This document shows, piece by piece, positions 16,978-25,022 of a stretch of 64,000 nucleotides of DNA; the first letter of the stretch is position 1; every line of letters begins with the position of its first letter. The position numbers were made by a program, and so were the translations under genes. The stretch is from an uncultured Pseudodesulfovibrio sp. (lineage in GTDB: Bacteria; Desulfobacterota; Desulfovibrionia; Desulfovibrionales; Desulfovibrionaceae). Below the pieces are notes generated by a model. It had not been told where the DNA came from. It saw nothing but the letters and a program-made list of their open reading frames with translations, and searched no databases. The stretch is taken from positions 72,001-136,000 of the forward strand of contig NZ_OY782498.1 of NCBI RefSeq assembly GCF_963677845.1, written 5' to 3'.

Positions 16978-18192
16978 ATGAGGGTAGGTACAATCATAAC
17001 TGCGGTTTGCATCACGCTTTTGGCCGGGCTGATGCTGTTTGGCTGCGGAGGCGAAGACAAGAAATCGGCTGAAACTTCAACCAACGACGCTTCTCCCATC
17101 AAGGTGGGTGGCCTTATTGACATGTCTGGTCCCACATCGTCCGTGGGCGCTCCTTATGCAGAAGGAATCAAGGGTGGCGTTAAATACGTCAACGAGAACG
17201 GCGGCATTGATGGCCGTATGATTGAGCTGAACCTTCAGGACACTGCCTATAATGTTCAGCAGGGACTTTCTTTGTACAAGAAGATGGTCAACACCGACAA
17301 GGTTGTCTGTATCCAAGGGTATGGCTCAGCTGTGACCGAAGCTCTGATTCGTAATCTGGCCAAGGACAAGGTCCCTGATCTTTCCGCATCCTATTCCGCG
17401 CATCTGACCGATCCGAAAAAGGCACCTTACAACTTTTTCATAGCGGCGGATTATTCCACGCAGGCCCGTGCTGCCATCAAGTATTTCCATGAAAACTGGA
17501 AGGGCGAAGGCGCACCCAAGATTGCCTTTATCTATCCCGATCACCCTTATGGTTTGGCTCCTATTGCCGGTGCCAAGGCATACGCCGAAGAACTCGGTTA
17601 CGATGTCGTGGGCGAAGCCAATGTTTCGCTCAAGGCCATTGACGCTACCACCGAGTTGTTGCCCCTCAAGGATTTGGCTCCCGATTTTTGCTGGATAGGC
17701 GGAACAACGCCGTCCACATCGGTCATTCTCAAGTCTGCCAAGAATATCGGCATGAATACGACCTTCTTTACCAATATTTGGGGCTCTGATGAAAATCTGC
17801 CCAAATTGGCCGGAGAGGATGCCAACGGTGCATATTCCAATCAGGCCGCCGCAGTGTATGGGCAGGACGTTCCCGGCATGAAGGCTATTATGGAAATTAC
17901 CGACAACAAACCGCAGATGACACATTACATCCGTGGCTTTGTGTCCGTGTTGGTTATGGCCGAGGGCCTCAAACGTGCAAATGCCAATGGTCCGGTGACA
18001 GGTGAGTCTCTTAAAACGGCTCTTGAAACCCTTCGCGATTTTGATCCCATGGGGCTGGCTCCACTCATTTCCTACTTTCCGGATGATCACCGCCCGAATA
18101 TGGCCGTGTTCCTGTATGTCATCAAAGATGGCAAGTTGACTTTTGTAAAAGAGGAAATCCTGAACCGTCGAGCCGATTGGCTGGGACATTAA
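16978..18192 (+). CDS. livK: Periplasmic substrate-binding lipoprotein of the liv-type transporter
   Basis: 404 aa. The N-terminus has a hydrophobic stretch ending in the lipobox LMLFGC, so the protein is probably lipid-anchored. The rest is a type-I periplasmic binding fold (IKVGGLIDMSGPTSSVGAPY, GGIDGRMIELNLQD). I chose the second ATG (16978) because TAGGAG lies seven bases upstream. A small hairpin separates it from livM. It determines the substrate of the transporter; the ligand is not identifiable here. Confidence 0.9.
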   Translation: MRVGTIITAVCITLLAGLMLFGCGGEDKKSAETSTNDASPIKVGGLIDMSGPTSSVGAPYAEGIKGGVKYVNENGGIDGRMIELNLQDTAYNVQQGLSLYKKMVNTDKVVCIQGYGSAVTEALIRNLAKDKVPDLSASYSAHLTDPKKAPYNFFIAADYSTQARAAIKYFHENWKGEGAPKIAFIYPDHPYGLAPIAGAKAYAEELGYDVVGEANVSLKAIDATTELLPLKDLAPDFCWIGGTTPSTSVILKSAKNIGMNTTFFTNIWGSDENLPKLAGEDANGAYSNQAAAVYGQDVPGMKAIMEITDNKPQMTHYIRGFVSVLVMAEGLKRANANGPVTGESLKTALETLRDFDPMGLAPLISYFPDDHRPNMAVFLYVIKDGKLTFVKEEILNRRADWLGH

Positions 18193-18315
18193 AAACTGTT
18201 GAAAATTCCGGGCTGGCGTCGTTGCTTCGGCAAATTCAGACTCTCACGTAGGAGGACTACGCTTCGATCCTGAATTTGCCTTGCGCCTACCCAGCCCGGT
18301 TTTTGAACAGTTTTT
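18191..18315. repeat. Long imperfect palindrome, family P1, copy 1
   Basis: The outer arms AAAAACTGTT...AACAGTTTTT and CCGGGCTGG/CCAGCCCGG and an inner pair CAAATTCAG/CTGAATTTG give a long, nearly continuous hairpin of 125 bp. It starts inside the livK stop codon. Order and spacing of CGTTGCT-CGG, CTCACGT and CTTTGCGCCTA-like blocks match the element at 25610-25730. Confidence 0.75.
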
Positions 18316-18378
18316 GAAGAAATTGAAAAAGACCGAGGGCGGTTTCAATCGTTCTTGGCCATATCGCGGGAGTACCCC

Positions 18379-19179
18379 TTGAATAACGTATTGAAGGTCG
18401 AAAATCTGGAAGTCGTCTATAATGACGTCGTTCTCGTGCTGAAAGGGTTGTCCCTGGCCTGTCCATTGGGAGAAATCACAGCTTTGCTTGGCGCTAATGG
18501 CGCGGGCAAATCAACTACCTTGAAGGCTATTTCCGGCCTGCTTGAGACCGAAGACGGCGAGGTTACGGATGGGACGATTCTTTATAAAGATGAGCCGATT
18601 CAAGGGGTTATCCCCGAGAAGATTGTCAGGAAGGGGGTTTTTCAGGTCATGGAAGGACGCCGTATTTTTGAAGATCTGACAGTGGAAGAAAATCTCAAAT
18701 GCGGTGCATTTACCCGTCCGCGTTCCGAGATCAATGCGTCCATGGAAAAGGTGTATGATTATTTCCCCCGGCTTCGGGAACGGTGTAAGCAACTTGCAGG
18801 CTACATGTCTGGTGGCGAACAGCAGATGTGCGCTATTGGTCGCGCTATTATGGCGAAGCCCGACTTGTTGCTTCTTGACGAGCCATCCCTCGGCTTGGCG
18901 CCACTGTTGGTGGAAGAAATTTTTGACATCATCAAGAAGATCAACGCTGAAGAAGGCGTGACCATCCTTTTGGTGGAACAGAACGCTCGCGCGGCCCTGT
19001 CCGTGGCGCAACAGGCGTACATTATGGAAAATGGTCGGGTCGTTATGGACGGCACTGCCGCTGAGTTACTCAACAATCCGGATGTGCAGGAATTTTATCT
19101 TGGCATGGGAAAGAGCGGCGACAAACGATCTTATCGGGATGTAAAGCATTATCGCCGTCGTAAGCGTTGGCTTGGGTGA
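18379..19179 (+). CDS. livF: Branched-chain amino acid-type ABC transporter ATPase LivF
   Basis: 266 aa from a TTG start at 18379, chosen because GGGAG lies six bases upstream; the frame stays open to a TTG at 18355. Walker A GANGAGKST, signature YMSGGEQQMCAIGRA, Walker B LLLLDEPSLGLAP and LLVEQNARAAL are present, with LivF-type QVMEGRRIFEDLTVEENL. It completes the five-component importer. A basic tail (KHYRRRKRWLG) ends the protein. Confidence 0.92.
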   Translation: MNNVLKVENLEVVYNDVVLVLKGLSLACPLGEITALLGANGAGKSTTLKAISGLLETEDGEVTDGTILYKDEPIQGVIPEKIVRKGVFQVMEGRRIFEDLTVEENLKCGAFTRPRSEINASMEKVYDYFPRLRERCKQLAGYMSGGEQQMCAIGRAIMAKPDLLLLDEPSLGLAPLLVEEIFDIIKKINAEEGVTILLVEQNARAALSVAQQAYIMENGRVVMDGTAAELLNNPDVQEFYLGMGKSGDKRSYRDVKHYRRRKRWLG

Positions 19180-19180
19180 C

Positions 19181-19285
19181 GGCTGTCCATAGCGGGGTAT
19201 CTGCATATTTATCCTACTCTGAACAGCCTTCAGGTGTGATAGGGGTCGCTGTTGGGTGCTGGAGCACCAAGGTGCTTTGGTTGGT
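19181..19285. repeat. Short member of palindrome family P2 with its hairpin tail
   Basis: A 48-bp palindrome (GGCTGTCCATAGCGG...CTGAACAGCC, 19181-19228) lies one base after the livF stop. It matches the two ends of the 121-bp element at 20819-20939 with the centre deleted. It is followed by the same TTCAGGTGT-like linker and a GTTGGGTGCT hairpin (19250 onward). The remaining sequence to 19430 holds no gene that I can see. Confidence 0.65.
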
Positions 19286-19435
19286 GAGAGATTGTTGATT
19301 TGCTAGAAATATTTTTAGATCTGTCGTAAAAGGAAAGGACTGTATTTTTAGACTGATTTCTACGCCGCTTTATTTACTTTTTTCGTTGGCATGACCTGTT
19401 AGCGGCGTAGCGACAAAAAGTTTAGGAAGGGGGTT

Positions 19436-19474
19436 CCAAGGGGGAGAACCCTTTTCAAAGGGTTTCCCCCTTGG
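19436..19474 (+). repeat. Hairpin repeat in front of the CoA-ligase-like gene
   Basis: CCAAGGGGG...CCCCCTTGG with an inner AACCCTTT/AAAGGGTT stem. A related hairpin (GGGAAACCC...GGGTTCTCCC) occurs at 28313-28363, reversed. The GGAGG that follows it is the ribosome-binding site of the next gene. Confidence 0.6.
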
Positions 19475-19493
19475 CCGCCGGAGGCATCTTCAA

Positions 19494-20732
19494 ATGTACT
19501 ACAGCGAATATGAGACTGAGCCGCGTGAAAAACGGATGAAACGGAAGTGGAAGGGCGTACGAGAAGTGCTGCTTGAGGCCGAACAGTCGTCCGGTGAATT
19601 TCAGGCGCGTTTGGAAACCATGGGCGCGTGTGCCCGTGATTTCAAGAATTGGGATGATTATGGCAAAATCCCTCCGCTCAGAAAACGGGATGTCATCCAA
19701 TGGCAGAAGGAATACGGCCTAGGCTGGTTTCTAAACTGCAAACCCGGTCAGTTGTCGCGTATCTACCAGTCCCCCGGCCCTATCTTTGACCCGGAAGGCG
19801 TTGACCCGGATTATTGGGCGTGGAGTGAGGGGTTTTTTGCCGCCGGATTCCGCCCCGGCGATCTTGCACAGATGACATTTTCCTATCATATGACCCCCGC
19901 TGGACTGATGCTTGAGGAGCCTCTTCGGGATATTGGTTGCGGCGTGGTCCCGGCTGGGCCGGGCAATACAGCCAAGCAGATTGAGTTCTTGGTGCAGCTG
20001 CCGGTCACAGCGTTTGTAGGCATGACCAGCTACCTTAAAGTTATAGGTCAAAAGGCGCAGGCAGCGGGGTTTGATCTGCGTGAAGATTTTTCGCTTGAAA
20101 AAGCCTATGTCGCTGCCGAGCCTCTGTCAGAGATGCTTCGAGCAGAAGTCGAGGACATGTTTGGTATAACCGTCCGTCAAGGCTACGGCACAGCGGATGT
20201 GGGATGTATCGCCTATGAGTGCATGGAATTGGGAGGGATGCACCTGTCCAATTACCGGCATGTGGAAATTTGCGATCCGACAACTGGTGAGCCTCTGCCT
20301 GACGGCGAACTTGGCGAGGTCGTGGTGACGCCGTTTTTCACTGATTATCCTTTGATACGTCTGGCTACGGGAGATCTGTCTTCCATTGATACAGCCATGT
20401 GTGAATGTGGTCGGACAGCTCGGAAGCTCACGGGTTGGAAAGGGCGCGCCGATGATACGGCCAAGGTTAAGGGGCAGTTCATTTACCCCGGGCAGGCCGG
20501 AACCGTATTCGCGAAGTATCCTGATGTTTCGTGCTGGCAGATTCTGGTAAAGAATGATAAAGGCAGGGACTCCCTTGTGGTGGTGGTGGAAACTGCTGCT
20601 CCATTGGATGACGAAAAGTTCTGTGCCGATTTCCAATCGGTGATGAAATTAAAACCAGTCGTCGAGACCTGCGCGCCCGGGACACTCCCGGAAGACGCGC
20701 CCCGGCTCGTCGATGAAAGGACTTTCGATTAA
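19494..20732 (+). CDS. Phenylacetate-CoA ligase-like AMP-forming enzyme
   Basis: 412 aa. PaaK-type features are the N-terminal PPLRKRDVIQWQ, VVPAGPGNTAKQIEFL, a YGTADVGC motif, the acidic GELGEVVVTPFF and the hinge LIRLATGDLS...GRADDTAKVKG. The family activates aryl acids to CoA thioesters. It is shorter than classical PaaK because the N-terminal Thr/Ser-rich ATP loop is replaced (SYHMTPAGLM in place of SSGTTG), so activity is not certain. It lies behind the liv cluster but is separated from it by repeats. Confidence 0.8.
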   Translation: MYYSEYETEPREKRMKRKWKGVREVLLEAEQSSGEFQARLETMGACARDFKNWDDYGKIPPLRKRDVIQWQKEYGLGWFLNCKPGQLSRIYQSPGPIFDPEGVDPDYWAWSEGFFAAGFRPGDLAQMTFSYHMTPAGLMLEEPLRDIGCGVVPAGPGNTAKQIEFLVQLPVTAFVGMTSYLKVIGQKAQAAGFDLREDFSLEKAYVAAEPLSEMLRAEVEDMFGITVRQGYGTADVGCIAYECMELGGMHLSNYRHVEICDPTTGEPLPDGELGEVVVTPFFTDYPLIRLATGDLSSIDTAMCECGRTARKLTGWKGRADDTAKVKGQFIYPGQAGTVFAKYPDVSCWQILVKNDKGRDSLVVVVETAAPLDDEKFCADFQSVMKLKPVVETCAPGTLPEDAPRLVDERTFD

Positions 20733-20767
20733 ACCGGCTTTTAGCCGGGTTGCGGTCCTAATCGAGT

Positions 20768-20808
20768 GGGGCAGTGCCAAGCGAGCACTGCCCCTTTGAT
20801 TTTTTTTT
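20768..20808 (+). terminator. Rho-independent terminator
   Basis: GGGGCAGTGC pairs perfectly with GCACTGCCCC and is followed by TTTGAT and T8, shortly after the CoA-ligase-like gene. Confidence 0.9.
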
Positions 20809-20818
20809 GGTGGGTGGC

Positions 20819-21090
20819 GGCTTTCGATAGCGGCGCATCTGCACATTTTTCGGGCGTAAATCAATCCTCGCCATAGCTAGGCTACGACTGTGGTTGATTT
20901 GGCCCGAGAAAATGCACATCTGCACCACTCTCGAAAGCCTTGAGGTGTCGGGGATGTTTCTTTGAAGAGGGACTGTTCATGTCCCTTATTGTGTCGGGGA
21001 GGAGAGCCGCTGTTGGGATGCTTTGCATCCCAAAGTGCTCCCGTTGAGATTGAAGAAGAAGGCACGGCGCGGGGCTGGTGCCTTTGGGGA
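20819..21090. repeat. Composite intergenic repeat: P2 palindrome, short hairpin and GGCACGGCGC block
   Basis: 20819-20939 is a 121-bp imperfect palindrome (ends GGCTTTCGA...TCGAAAGCC, centre near TAGCTAGGCTACG). It is followed by a GTTGGGATGC/GCATCCCAA hairpin (21012-21032) and AAGGCACGGCGC...CTGGTGCCTT (21059-21088). The same blocks in the same order, reversed, occupy 28555-28772. Confidence 0.75.
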
Positions 21091-21156
21091 GAAAAGGCAC
21101 GGTGTTGGCCTGATGGTTGGATATTTTTTGAGTGATAAGATGTGTGGCGTAAGATA

Positions 21157-21187
21157 TAAAAAAAGCCCGCTTGTGCGGGCTTTTTTG
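21157..21187. terminator. Bidirectional terminator after the IscA-like gene
   Basis: GCCCGC/GCGGGC stem flanked by A7 and T6, 17 bases from the stop codon of the minus-strand gene at 21204. Confidence 0.88.
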
Positions 21188-21203
21188 TTTGATTTGGTGT
21201 TGC

Positions 21204-21515
21204 CTATTGGCCGCATCCACCACCGCAACTGCCGCATCCACCACCGCCGATCTGATTCTCGGAATCGATGGCGAAACCGTAGTCGGTCATGTCGATGGAG
21301 ACTGTGCCGGAAGCTTGGGACAGCTCTTCGTTGATAAGGAAGGTGAAGCCGCCGTGCTCGACGGACTTATCTCCGTCACGAACTTCGTCCAGAGCCAGCG
21401 ACAGTCTCATGCCGGAGCAGCCTCCGTCGGCCAGATGGACACGGATGGGCTGAACTTCGCGGTCGGCAAAATATGTAGTCAATTCTTTCTGTGCAGATTC
21501 GGTTACGTTAATCAT
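21204..21515 (-). CDS. IscA/HesB-family iron-sulfur-type protein
   Basis: 103 aa of the HesB-like fold (VTESAQKELTTYF, IRVHLADGGCSGMRLSLAL). The family Cys in GGCSG is present, while the C-terminal CGC motif of IscA is replaced by a Gly/Cys tail (GGGGCGSCGGGCGQ). Members bind Fe or Fe-S; this subfamily's role is not established. A paralogue with a UGA codon at the GGC position lies 2 kb upstream, on the same strand beyond catalase. AGGAGAG precedes the ATG. Confidence 0.85.
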   Translation of the reverse strand: MINVTESAQKELTTYFADREVQPIRVHLADGGCSGMRLSLALDEVRDGDKSVEHGGFTFLINEELSQASGTVSIDMTDYGFAIDSENQIGGGGCGSCGGGCGQ

Positions 21516-21656
21516 TGGTCTCTCCTGAGAGTTGATGTGTTTGACACCAAATAAGTAGGAATTAGTCTCTGTAAAGAGGTAAGGGCCTTTTTTTTGGATG
21601 CAAAATTGTGATTTGTTGCGGCGCTCAAAAAGATTTTGTCTATAAATAGCATAGAT

Positions 21657-21693
21657 AATAGGGAGTGGTTTTGGTGCAAAACCACTCCCTATT
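21657..21693 (-). terminator. Hairpin downstream of catalase
   Basis: A perfect 16-bp stem (AATAGGGAGTGGTTTT and its complement) with a five-base loop, 18 bases after the catalase stop. Only a weak T-run follows, so it may mainly stabilise the mRNA. Confidence 0.6.
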
Positions 21694-21710
21694 ATTCGAG
21701 GATTATTGGA

Positions 21711-23162
21711 CTAATCGAGGCATTTCGGAGTCAGTCCCAAGGCTTTTGCCACGCCTTTCCCATAGTTGGGGTCAGCTTTCATGCAATTGCCGATATGGCG
21801 TTGTTTGATTTCTTCCGGGGCATCACCCATTGCACGGGCGGTGTTCTCAAAGAGAACTTTTTGTTGATCAGGTGACATCAGTCTGAACAGTTTGCCGGGT
21901 TGGGTGTAATAGTCGTCATCCTCTCTGTGATCCCAGTTGTATGCCGCGCCATCCAGTTCAAGAGGCGGTTCTTTGTGTTCCGGTTGCTCCTGCCATTCTC
22001 CATAGCTGTTCGGCTCATAGCCGAGGGTGCCACCATAGTTGCCATCCACACGCATTGCACCGTCCCGGTGGTAGCCATGGACAGGGCATTTGGCGGCGTT
22101 AACTGGAATCAGGTGATGATTGACGCCGAGGCGGTAGCGTTGTGCATCTCCATAGGAGAACAGACGCCCCTGGAGCATCTTGTCGGGAGAGAAGCCAATG
22201 CCAGGAACAATGCTCGCCGGGTTGAAAGCGGCTTGTTCCACCTCCGCAAAGTAATTTTCAGGGTTGCGATTCAGTTCCACTTCTCCGACTTCAATTAGTG
22301 GATAGTCCCCATGGTACCACACTTTTGTCAGGTCAAAGGGGTTATGCTTGTACGTAGCAGCCTCTTTCTCCGGCATGATCTGGACACTGAGCGTCCATTT
22401 GGGAAAATCTCCTTGTTCAAGAGTGTCGTATAAATCCCGTTGATGACTTTCTCGGCACATACCGACTGTTTTTGCTGCTTCTTCATCCGTCATGTTCTTG
22501 ATGCCCTGATGCGACCGGAAATGGAATTTGACCCAGAATCTTTCGTTGTTAGCGTTGATAAAGCTGAAAGTGTGACTGCCGAATCCGTGCATATGGCGGT
22601 ATGATTGCGGGATACCGCGATCGCTCATGGTTATGGTTACCTGATGCAGAGCCTCGGGCAGCGATGTCCAGAAGTCCCAGTTGTTTTTTGCGCTCCGCAT
22701 ATTGGTGCGCGGGTCGCGCTTAACGGCGTGGTTGAGGTCTGGGAATTTGAGCGGGTCACGCAGGAAAAAAACAGGCGTGTTGTTTCCGACCAGATCCCAG
22801 TTACCTTCGTCCGTATAAAATTTTAGGGCAAAGCCGCGAATATCGCGTTCCGCATCAGCCGCGCCGCGTTCTCCGGCAACAGTGGAGAAACGGGCGAACA
22901 TATCGGTTTTTTTCCCCACTTCCGCAAAAATGCTGGCCTTGGTGTATTGGGTAATGTCCTTGGTCACGGTGAAAGTGCCGTATGCGCCTGATCCTTTGGC
23001 GTGCATTCTGCGCTCAGGAATGACCTCTCTGTCAAAATGGGCAAGCTTTTCAAGAAACCATACATCTTGCAGAAGCTGTGGTCCCCGTGGGCCGGCGGTC
23101 ATTACATTTTGGTTGTCGGCAACCGGAGCGCCGAAATTGTTCGTCAGTTTTTTCTTTGACAT
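21711..23162 (-). CDS. katA: Monofunctional haem catalase
   Basis: 483 aa, the small-subunit (clade 3) size. The distal catalytic His is H54 ([12 protein letters not shown]), the Asn is in [13 protein letters not shown], and the haem-ligand Tyr is in [14 protein letters not shown]. It removes hydrogen peroxide, fitting an anaerobe exposed to air. The start at 23162 follows GAAAGGAGAAAGCC. AT-rich sequence upstream (23170-23260) may hold a peroxide-responsive operator, but I could not identify a clear box. It lies between two IscA/HesB-like genes on the same strand. Confidence 0.95.
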   Translation of the reverse strand: MSKKKLTNNFGAPVADNQNVMTAGPRGPQLLQDVWFLEKLAHFDREVIPERRMHAKGSGAYGTFTVTKDITQYTKASIFAEVGKKTDMFARFSTVAGERGAADAERDIRGFALKFYTDEGNWDLVGNNTPVFFLRDPLKFPDLNHAVKRDPRTNMRSAKNNWDFWTSLPEALHQVTITMSDRGIPQSYRHMHGFGSHTFSFINANNERFWVKFHFRSHQGIKNMTDEEAAKTVGMCRESHQRDLYDTLEQGDFPKWTLSVQIMPEKEAATYKHNPFDLTKVWYHGDYPLIEVGEVELNRNPENYFAEVEQAAFNPASIVPGIGFSPDKMLQGRLFSYGDAQRYRLGVNHHLIPVNAAKCPVHGYHRDGAMRVDGNYGGTLGYEPNSYGEWQEQPEHKEPPLELDGAAYNWDHREDDDYYTQPGKLFRLMSPDQQKVLFENTARAMGDAPEEIKQRHIGNCMKADPNYGKGVAKALGLTPKCLD

Positions 23163-23338
23163 TGGCTTTCTCCTTTCGTGAATAAATGCTTTTATTTAAT
23201 TATCCAAGCTGTTTGGATTTAAATAGAAACCGATAGGGGCTGAGTATATCAATTGAAAAAAGGCGGGAGTATTATTCTTTAAAGAAAGGCGAGGTGATAA
23301 CTTTACCAGAATGGTTGTTGAGCCTTTGTAAAGGACGT

Positions 23339-23386
23339 AAAAAAGCCCGGACCATTGCGTCATGTGTACGCAAAGGTCCGGGCCTT
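23339..23386 (-). terminator. Terminator of the selenoprotein gene
   Basis: On the minus strand GGCCCGGACC and its complement enclose an inner TTTGCGT/ACGCAA-like stem, ending in T6. It begins about 35 bases after the stop codon at 23421. Confidence 0.88.
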
Positions 23387-23420
23387 GAAAGCAATGTCGT
23401 AAAGACGACTTATCGCTGTA

Positions 23421-23771
23421 TTAGCAACCGCAGCCGCCGGAACCGTTGGAACTGCACGAACCAGCGGAAGAGCATCCACAGCTGGCGCCTTCGCTGCCGC
23501 CGCCAACAGGATTTTCAGACTCAACTACGAACCCGTAGTAGGTCATGTCAATCTTGATCTTGCCGGTCTCTTTGCTCAATTCCTTGTCAACAAGGAAGGT
23601 CAAACCAGCGGCCTCGAAAACTTCGTCTTTATCATTAGGCTCATCCAGAGCCAGGGTCAGGCGCGGGCCTGCTCAGCCGCCAGCCGCGAGGTATACGCGG
23701 ATGGGGGAAGCGTCCTTGTCCTGGAAGTAGCCTTCAAGCTGTTTCTGGGCAGCTTCTGTAACTTCGAACAT
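23421..23771 (-). CDS. IscA/HesB-like selenoprotein (in-frame UGA read as selenocysteine)
   Basis: Translated from the ATG at 23771 (AGGAGG seven bases upstream), the frame is MFEVTEAAQKQLEGYF..., with one in-frame TGA at codon 33 (23673-23675), then continues to a TAA at 23421 (116 aa with Sec). The TGA falls exactly at the family Cys: YLAAGG-U-AGPRLTLALDE, against HLADGG-C-SGMRLSLALDE in the paralogue at 21204-21515. Sequence similarity continues on both sides, so this is not a decayed gene. The tail is Cys/Ser/Gly-rich. HesB-like selenoproteins are known from anaerobic bacteria. An automatic caller would report only the 60-aa part after the TGA. Confidence 0.88.
23645..23675 (-). other. 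Sec UGA codon and candidate bacterial SECIS hairpin
   Basis: Directly after the TGA the mRNA can pair GAGC-AGG with CCT-G-GCTC (one bulged base), or more locally CAGGC with GCCTG around CCGC. A hairpin within the coding region right behind UGA is what bacterial SelB needs. Which fold is used is not decided by inspection. Confidence 0.55.
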
Positions 23772-23940
23772 GTTAATTTCCTCCTAAATGTGGTCGGGAA
23801 AGGAAGAGGTAAGGTTAATAGGAGTAATTGTCAAATCGAAAGTTGCAGATTGTCTGCACTCGATGTTGACCACCCCGTTGGTATGAGCTAATTTCCACCA
23901 TTCCGAGAACAGCCAAAAAAGTGTACGCGAGGCCATCACG

Positions 23941-24483
23941 ATGAAAGAATGCGGGACCATCTTATCCGACAGGGAAATGAGCAGGACGCTTGAGCGTCTG
24001 GCCTTTGAAATTTATGAACGGCACGGGGACGATGAAACCGTTGCCATCCTTGGCATTCAGCGGCGTGGAGCCGATCTTGCCGAGCGGTTGAAAAAATTGC
24101 TGGATGAGCGCCTTGGGCGCAAGGTTCCGTTGGGCAAGCTCGATATCAACCTGTACCGCGACGATTGGACGACCAATCTGGAGCTGGCTCCGACCATCAA
24201 TTGCTCTGAGATTGGCTACGACGTGGAAGGACGCACCATCGTATTGGTTGACGATGTGCTTTATTCCGGTCGCACTGTCCGGGCCGCACTGGAAGCTATT
24301 CTTGATTATGGGCGTCCCAAACAGGTTGAACTGTTGGTGCTGGTTGACCGCGGGCACCGTGAGTTGCCTATTCAGGCGGATTACGTGGGCAAACGCGTCG
24401 ATACGTTGGGCGATGAGCACGTTAACGTGCTGGTGGTTGAGCGTGACGATGAAGATAAAGTCTGCTTAGTGCGGGGCGATTAA
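23941..24483 (+). CDS. pyrR: PyrR: pyrimidine operon regulator / uracil phosphoribosyltransferase
   Basis: 180 aa of the PRTase fold. The PRPP loop VLVDDVLYSGRT and the PyrR-type segments ILGIQRRGADLAERL, NLYRDDW and LVLVDRGHRELPIQADYVGK are present. PyrR binds UMP/UTP and pyr mRNA and can make UMP from uracil. No PyrR-type anti-antiterminator structure or pyr gene was seen nearby, so here it may act on distant pyr genes or mainly as an enzyme. It starts a tight three-gene operon. Confidence 0.92.
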   Translation: MKECGTILSDREMSRTLERLAFEIYERHGDDETVAILGIQRRGADLAERLKKLLDERLGRKVPLGKLDINLYRDDWTTNLELAPTINCSEIGYDVEGRTIVLVDDVLYSGRTVRAALEAILDYGRPKQVELLVLVDRGHRELPIQADYVGKRVDTLGDEHVNVLVVERDDEDKVCLVRGD

Positions 24484-24485
24484 TC

Positions 24486-25022
24486 ATGGCTTTTACTCCT
24501 CTGGAGCGCGACCCCATTCCGTTGCCGTGCATCACATTGGTGGGCATGGCCTCGGCGGGAAAGTCCACGTTGGGCACTCTTTTGGCCGAGCGTCTTGGCT
24601 GGGGGCAGCTCGATACGGATCGTTACCTTGAATCCTACTACGCCATGCCGTTGCAGGCGATTCTCGACAGGTACGGGCTGGATGAATTTTTGCGTATCGA
24701 AGAGCATCTGGTTTCCGAGTTGAATCTGACCCGGACGGTTATCTCCACGGGCGGCAGCGTTATTTATGGGCCCAAGGCCATGGCGCGGCTCAAGAAGCTT
24801 GGTCCGGTTGTGTTGCTCGACATCGACGAAGCCACGTTTGTTGAACGTGTAGGGAATGCTGAGAATCGAGGACTTGCCATCGCTCCCGGCAAGACCATGC
24901 AGGACCTTTACAACGAACGGGAGCCACTGTACCGTGCCGCCGCCGACATCGTGGTCGGTACTGTTGAGCATACGCCTGAAGAGAGCGTGGATCTTATTCT
25001 CGAACACGTGGATTTCGCATGA
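24486..25022 (+). CDS. Shikimate-kinase-like small-molecule kinase (possibly homoserine kinase)
   Basis: 178 aa with P-loop GMASAGKST (20-28), D43-T-D45, FLRIEEH and ISTGGSV. In shikimate kinase the last motif is GGG and the lid carries RPLL; here it is GGS and NRGLAIAPGKT, so the substrate pocket is altered. NEREPLYRAAADI matches the adenine-side Arg region. Alternative kinases of this fold acting on homoserine have been proposed in Desulfovibrio, from memory. A true shikimate kinase remains possible. It lies three bases after pyrR and overlaps the next gene by four bases. Confidence 0.75.
   Translation: MAFTPLERDPIPLPCITLVGMASAGKSTLGTLLAERLGWGQLDTDRYLESYYAMPLQAILDRYGLDEFLRIEEHLVSELNLTRTVISTGGSVIYGPKAMARLKKLGPVVLLDIDEATFVERVGNAENRGLAIAPGKTMQDLYNEREPLYRAAADIVVGTVEHTPEESVDLILEHVDFA

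Noticed and set aside
23163-23300. PerR/Fur-type box upstream of katA
   Set aside because: The region is AT-rich with partial dyads, but no match good enough to call an operator.
23421-23603. 60-aa stand-alone gene or frameshifted pseudogene
   Set aside because: The upstream part is intact, in the same frame and separated only by one TGA at the conserved Cys position; selenocysteine is the better explanation.
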